From: Prevotellaceae bacterium
GTDB lineage: Bacteria; Bacteroidota; Bacteroidia; Bacteroidales; UBA932
Length of the DNA: 7,972 nt
NCBI GenBank assembly: GCA_031289995.1
Contig: JAITOI010000185.1
Span: forward strand, 1 to 7,972
Direction: 5' to 3'
The notes below the pieces were generated by a model that was not told the origin of the DNA, ran no database searches, and saw only the letters and a program-made list of their open reading frames with translations. The position numbers were made by a program, and so were the translations under genes. This document shows positions 5,652 through 7,972 of the stretch, piece after piece; within the stretch, counting starts at the first letter, position 1; each line of letters starts with the position of its first letter.

Positions 5652-6443
5652 ATGTTCAAATCTTTTAAATCAAAGAAAATGATACGTGTAATGACAGTAA
5701 TTGCTTGCCTTTGCGTCGCTTCGGCCTCCATTGCGCAAGCTCAGCAAAAGGAATTTTGCGAAATGATTTTGGTAGAAGGCGGAACCTTTATGATGGGCTG
5801 CCAGGCCAATGACGACGTGGTATGCGACAAAGATGAGAAGCCCGAACATGAAGTTACGCTGCGCAACTTTTACATCGGAAAATTCGAGGTAACGCAGGCG
5901 CAATGGCTGGATGTGATGGGGCAAAATCCCTCCTCGTTCAAGAGCGGAACACAAGCGCCCACGCGGCCTGTGGAGAGCGTCAGCTATGCCGACATCCTGA
6001 AATTTATTGCGCAGCTGAACGCAAAAACCGGCATGACCTATCGCCTGCCCACCGAAGCCGAATGGGAGTTTGCAGCGCGCGGCGGTGCACAAAGCAAGGG
6101 CTACGTGTACAGCGGCAGCGACAACATCGACACGGTGGCGTGGTACATGGCAAACGCCGAGCAAACCACGCACCCTGTTGGCCAAAAAAAGCCCAACGAG
6201 CTTGGCCTGCACGACATGAGCGGCAACGTGTGGGAGTGGTGCAGCGACTTCTACCGCGACTACGGCTACGCCTCGCAGGACAACCCCACAGGCCCTGCAT
6301 CTGGCGTTTACCGCGTGAACCGTGGTGGCAGCTACATGGGCCGTCCTAAATTTTGTCGTGTAACGTTTCGCGCCAAGGGCATTCCGGGGGCCGAAATTCC
6401 CGGCAATTTTCTCGGCTTCCGCCTCGCCCGCAACGTAGACTGA
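5652..6443 (+). CDS. Exported SUMF1/FGE-fold protein, probably not a canonical formylglycine-generating enzyme
   Basis: A 263-residue protein with a signal peptide (VMTVIACLCVASASIAQA, probable cut before QQKEF) and one SUMF1 (FGE-sulfatase) domain over nearly its whole mature length. Family landmarks in order: EGGTFMMG (residue 42), the EVTQAQW strand-helix, RLPTEAEWEFAARGG (131), GNVWEWCSDFY (191), RVNRGGSYM and GFRLAR near the end. True FGE has Cys in the pattern GGSYM-C-xxxx-C and uses both to bind copper and oxidise sulfatase cysteines. Here the first is Gly230 and only the second, Cys235, remains, so the classical reaction is unlikely. A ligand-binding or structural role, as in GldJ/GldK-like relatives, is possible but unproven; GldK itself is longer and a lipoprotein. 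No sulfatase gene is nearby. ATG 5679 is an alternative start that still gives a signal peptide. The gene diverges from rpsF. Confidence 0.88.
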   Translation: MFKSFKSKKMIRVMTVIACLCVASASIAQAQQKEFCEMILVEGGTFMMGCQANDDVVCDKDEKPEHEVTLRNFYIGKFEVTQAQWLDVMGQNPSSFKSGTQAPTRPVESVSYADILKFIAQLNAKTGMTYRLPTEAEWEFAARGGAQSKGYVYSGSDNIDTVAWYMANAEQTTHPVGQKKPNELGLHDMSGNVWEWCSDFYRDYGYASQDNPTGPASGVYRVNRGGSYMGRPKFCRVTFRAKGIPGAEIPGNFLGFRLARNVD

Positions 6444-6457
6444 ACGCGGCTTTGAGG

Positions 6458-6493
6458 GAATTTTGAAATCTGAATTTTGAAATCTGAATTTTT
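6458..6493 (+). repeat. 14-bp tandem repeat abutting the guaB start codon
   Basis: GAATTTTGAAATCT occurs exactly at 6458-6471 and 6472-6485, and a third partial copy GAATTTTT (6486-6493) runs directly into the ATG at 6494. It fills most of the 50-bp gap after the SUMF1-like gene. No TAnnTTTG box is visible in the gap (only GGCTTTG at 6448-6454), so guaB may be read from upstream or from an atypical promoter. Confidence 0.75.
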
Positions 6494-7972
6494 ATGCCAA
6501 TCACAGAAAAAGTAGCCTTTGAAGGCCTGACATTCGATGACGTATTGCTGCTGCCTGCCTACTCGGAGGTGTTGCCCCGCGAGGTGTCGGTGGCGACAAA
6601 ATTTTCGCGCAACATCGCCATCAACGCGCCCGTGGTGTCGGCTGCGATGGACACCGTAACCGAAGCCCAGCTGGCCATTGCCATTGCACGCGAAGGGGGC
6701 ATCGGAGTCATCCACAAAAACATGAGCATCGAGGAGCAGGCCGCGCAGGTGCGCACCGTGAAGCGTGCCGAAAATGCTATGATTTACGATCCGGTGGACA
6801 TCACTCCCGACAAAACGGTGGGCGAGGCGCTGCGGCTGATGAAGGAAAATCGCATCGGCGGAATCCCTGTGGTTGACGGAAAGCGAATACTGGTGGGCAT
6901 TGTTACCAACCGCGACCTGCGCTTTGAAGACCACATGCAGCGCCCCATCAGCGAGGTGATGACGCCTCGAGAAAAGCTCATCACCATCACCGAAAAAGAG
7001 ATGCGCAACATGGGCAGCGCAGCCGAAGTTTTGCGCAAGCACAAGATCGAAAAATTGCCGGTGGTGAACGCCGAAACCGGCACGCTGCAAGGCCTCTTCA
7101 CGTTCAAAGATTTGACCAAGGTGAAGGACAATCCGCTGTCGAGCAAGGATAGCATGGGTCGCCTGCGCGTGGCCGCCGGCGTGGGTATCACGCCCGACGC
7201 TATGCAACGCGTGGCGGCGCTGGTGGAGGTTGGCGTGGATGCCATCGTGATTGACACCGCTCACGGCCACTCGCGAGCTGCTGCCGAGCTCATCGAGCGC
7301 GTCAAAAAAACTTACACTGCCATCGATGTGGTGATAGGCAACACCGCCACCGCCGAGGCTGCACGGATGCTGGCCGACGCGGGTGCCGATGCGGTGAAGG
7401 TGGGCATTGGCCCCGGCTCCATTTGCACCACGCGCATCATTGCGGGCGTGGGCGTGCCGCAGCTCTCGGCCATCTACGACGTGGCGCAAGCCCTGGTGGG
7501 CACAGGCGTGCCGGTGATTGCCGACGGCGGCATTCGCTACTCCGGCGACATTGTCAAGGCCATTGCTGCAGGCGCCGATAGCATCATGGCAGGCTCGATG
7601 TTTGCTGGGGTTGAGGAGTCGCCGGGCGAGACCATTATCTACAACGGGCGCAAGTTCAAAACCTACCGTGGCATGGGCTCGCTCGAAGCAATGCAGCACG
7701 GCTCGAAGGACAGGTATTTTCAGGCGGAGGTGGATGAGCTGAACAAGCTCGTGCCCGAAGGCATTGCAGGGCGCGTGCCGTTTAAGGGAACGCTCTCGGA
7801 GGTGGTCTACCAAATGCTGGGCGGCCTGCGTGCAGGCATGTTCTACTGCGGCGCAAAGGATATTGCAACGCTCAAGCAGGCAAAGTTTGTGCGCATCACC
7901 AACTCAGGTATGGCCGAAAGCCACCCGCACGACATCACCATCACGAGCGAAGCACCGAACTACAGCAGGTAG
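6494..7972 (+). CDS. guaB: Inosine-5'-monophosphate dehydrogenase
   Basis: A complete 492-residue protein, full family length, ending in TAG at the last bases of the window. It oxidises IMP to XMP with NAD+, the committed step of guanine nucleotide synthesis in the cytoplasm. [16 protein letters not shown] (13-28) opens the TIM-barrel catalytic domain. Residues about 96-215 are the inserted Bateman module of two CBS domains ([10 protein letters not shown]...[18 protein letters not shown]...KLPVVN), which in other bacteria binds ATP or GTP/ppGpp-type effectors. The barrel resumes at [13 protein letters not shown] (from about 219). The catalytic loop GPGSICTTR carries Cys311, the mobile flap has GMGSLEAM and the Arg407-Tyr408 pair (KDRYF), and the end [17 protein letters not shown] is highly conserved. 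All key residues are present. No SD precedes the ATG. Confidence 0.98.
   Translation: MPITEKVAFEGLTFDDVLLLPAYSEVLPREVSVATKFSRNIAINAPVVSAAMDTVTEAQLAIAIAREGGIGVIHKNMSIEEQAAQVRTVKRAENAMIYDPVDITPDKTVGEALRLMKENRIGGIPVVDGKRILVGIVTNRDLRFEDHMQRPISEVMTPREKLITITEKEMRNMGSAAEVLRKHKIEKLPVVNAETGTLQGLFTFKDLTKVKDNPLSSKDSMGRLRVAAGVGITPDAMQRVAALVEVGVDAIVIDTAHGHSRAAAELIERVKKTYTAIDVVIGNTATAEAARMLADAGADAVKVGIGPGSICTTRIIAGVGVPQLSAIYDVAQALVGTGVPVIADGGIRYSGDIVKAIAAGADSIMAGSMFAGVEESPGETIIYNGRKFKTYRGMGSLEAMQHGSKDRYFQAEVDELNKLVPEGIAGRVPFKGTLSEVVYQMLGGLRAGMFYCGAKDIATLKQAKFVRITNSGMAESHPHDITITSEAPNYSR

Noticed and set aside
5652..5760. Lipoprotein signal (VIAC) in the SUMF1-like protein
   Set aside because: The pattern fits loosely, but the hydrophobic stretch before the Cys is too short and hydrophobic sequence continues after it to a good AQA-type cleavage site, so a standard signal peptide is more likely.
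6332..7813. A 493-codon open frame on the minus strand, antisense to guaB
   Set aside because: Same reasoning: guaB is complete and highly conserved on the plus strand, and the opposite frame is His/Val/Ala-rich with no family motif.

Overview
The window is a stretch of chromosome from a member of the phylum Bacteroidota, most likely class Bacteroidia. Four things point there: a C-terminal type IX secretion (T9SS) sorting domain at the left edge; promoter -7 boxes of the TAnnTTTG type (944-951, 5504-5511 minus strand, 5594-5601); S6, S18 and L9 proteins that read like Bacteroidia versions; and GC-rich genes separated by very AT-rich, A-rich leaders that lack Shine-Dalgarno (SD) sequences. The order or genus cannot be fixed from this.

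Layout. (1) 1-519: the 3' end of a secreted coiled-coil protein built from 84-bp (28-residue) repeats and ending in a T9SS sorting domain, followed by a hairpin terminator. (2) 520-1001: a 482-bp intergenic region holding a 21-bp tandem array with AAATTT tracts phased at about two helical turns, then a promoter -7 box and an octanucleotide-repeat leader. (3) 1002-4244: a complete exported tricorn-type protease with an intact catalytic tetrad. (4) A bidirectional terminator separates it from the convergent operon rpsF-rpsR-rplI (bS6, bS18, bL9; 5464 down to 4350, minus strand). (5) Divergent from that operon, 5652-6443 encodes an exported SUMF1/FGE-fold protein lacking one of the two active-site cysteines of true formylglycine-generating enzymes. 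(6) 6494-7972: complete guaB (IMP dehydrogenase), preceded by a 14-bp tandem repeat that runs up to its start codon. The window ends at the guaB stop codon.

How the genes relate. The ribosomal genes form a real operon. The others look like independent neighbours; guaB may be partly co-transcribed with the SUMF1-like gene, because I see no promoter between them. I see no defence system, mobile element, CRISPR array, tRNA or rRNA.

The most interesting signal is in the ribosomal operon. In Bacteroidota the anti-SD of 16S rRNA is normally hidden in a pocket made by bS21, bS18 and bS6, and SD sequences are rarely used. Here the internal cistrons rpsR and rplI each carry AAAAGGAGG just upstream of the start, while rpsF and the other genes in the window have no SD. 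This suggests that ribosomes lacking the pocket proteins could preferentially translate bS18, as has been shown for bS21 (rpsU) in Flavobacterium johnsoniae. The second notable signal is the phased AAATTT array, which is predicted to be intrinsically curved DNA.
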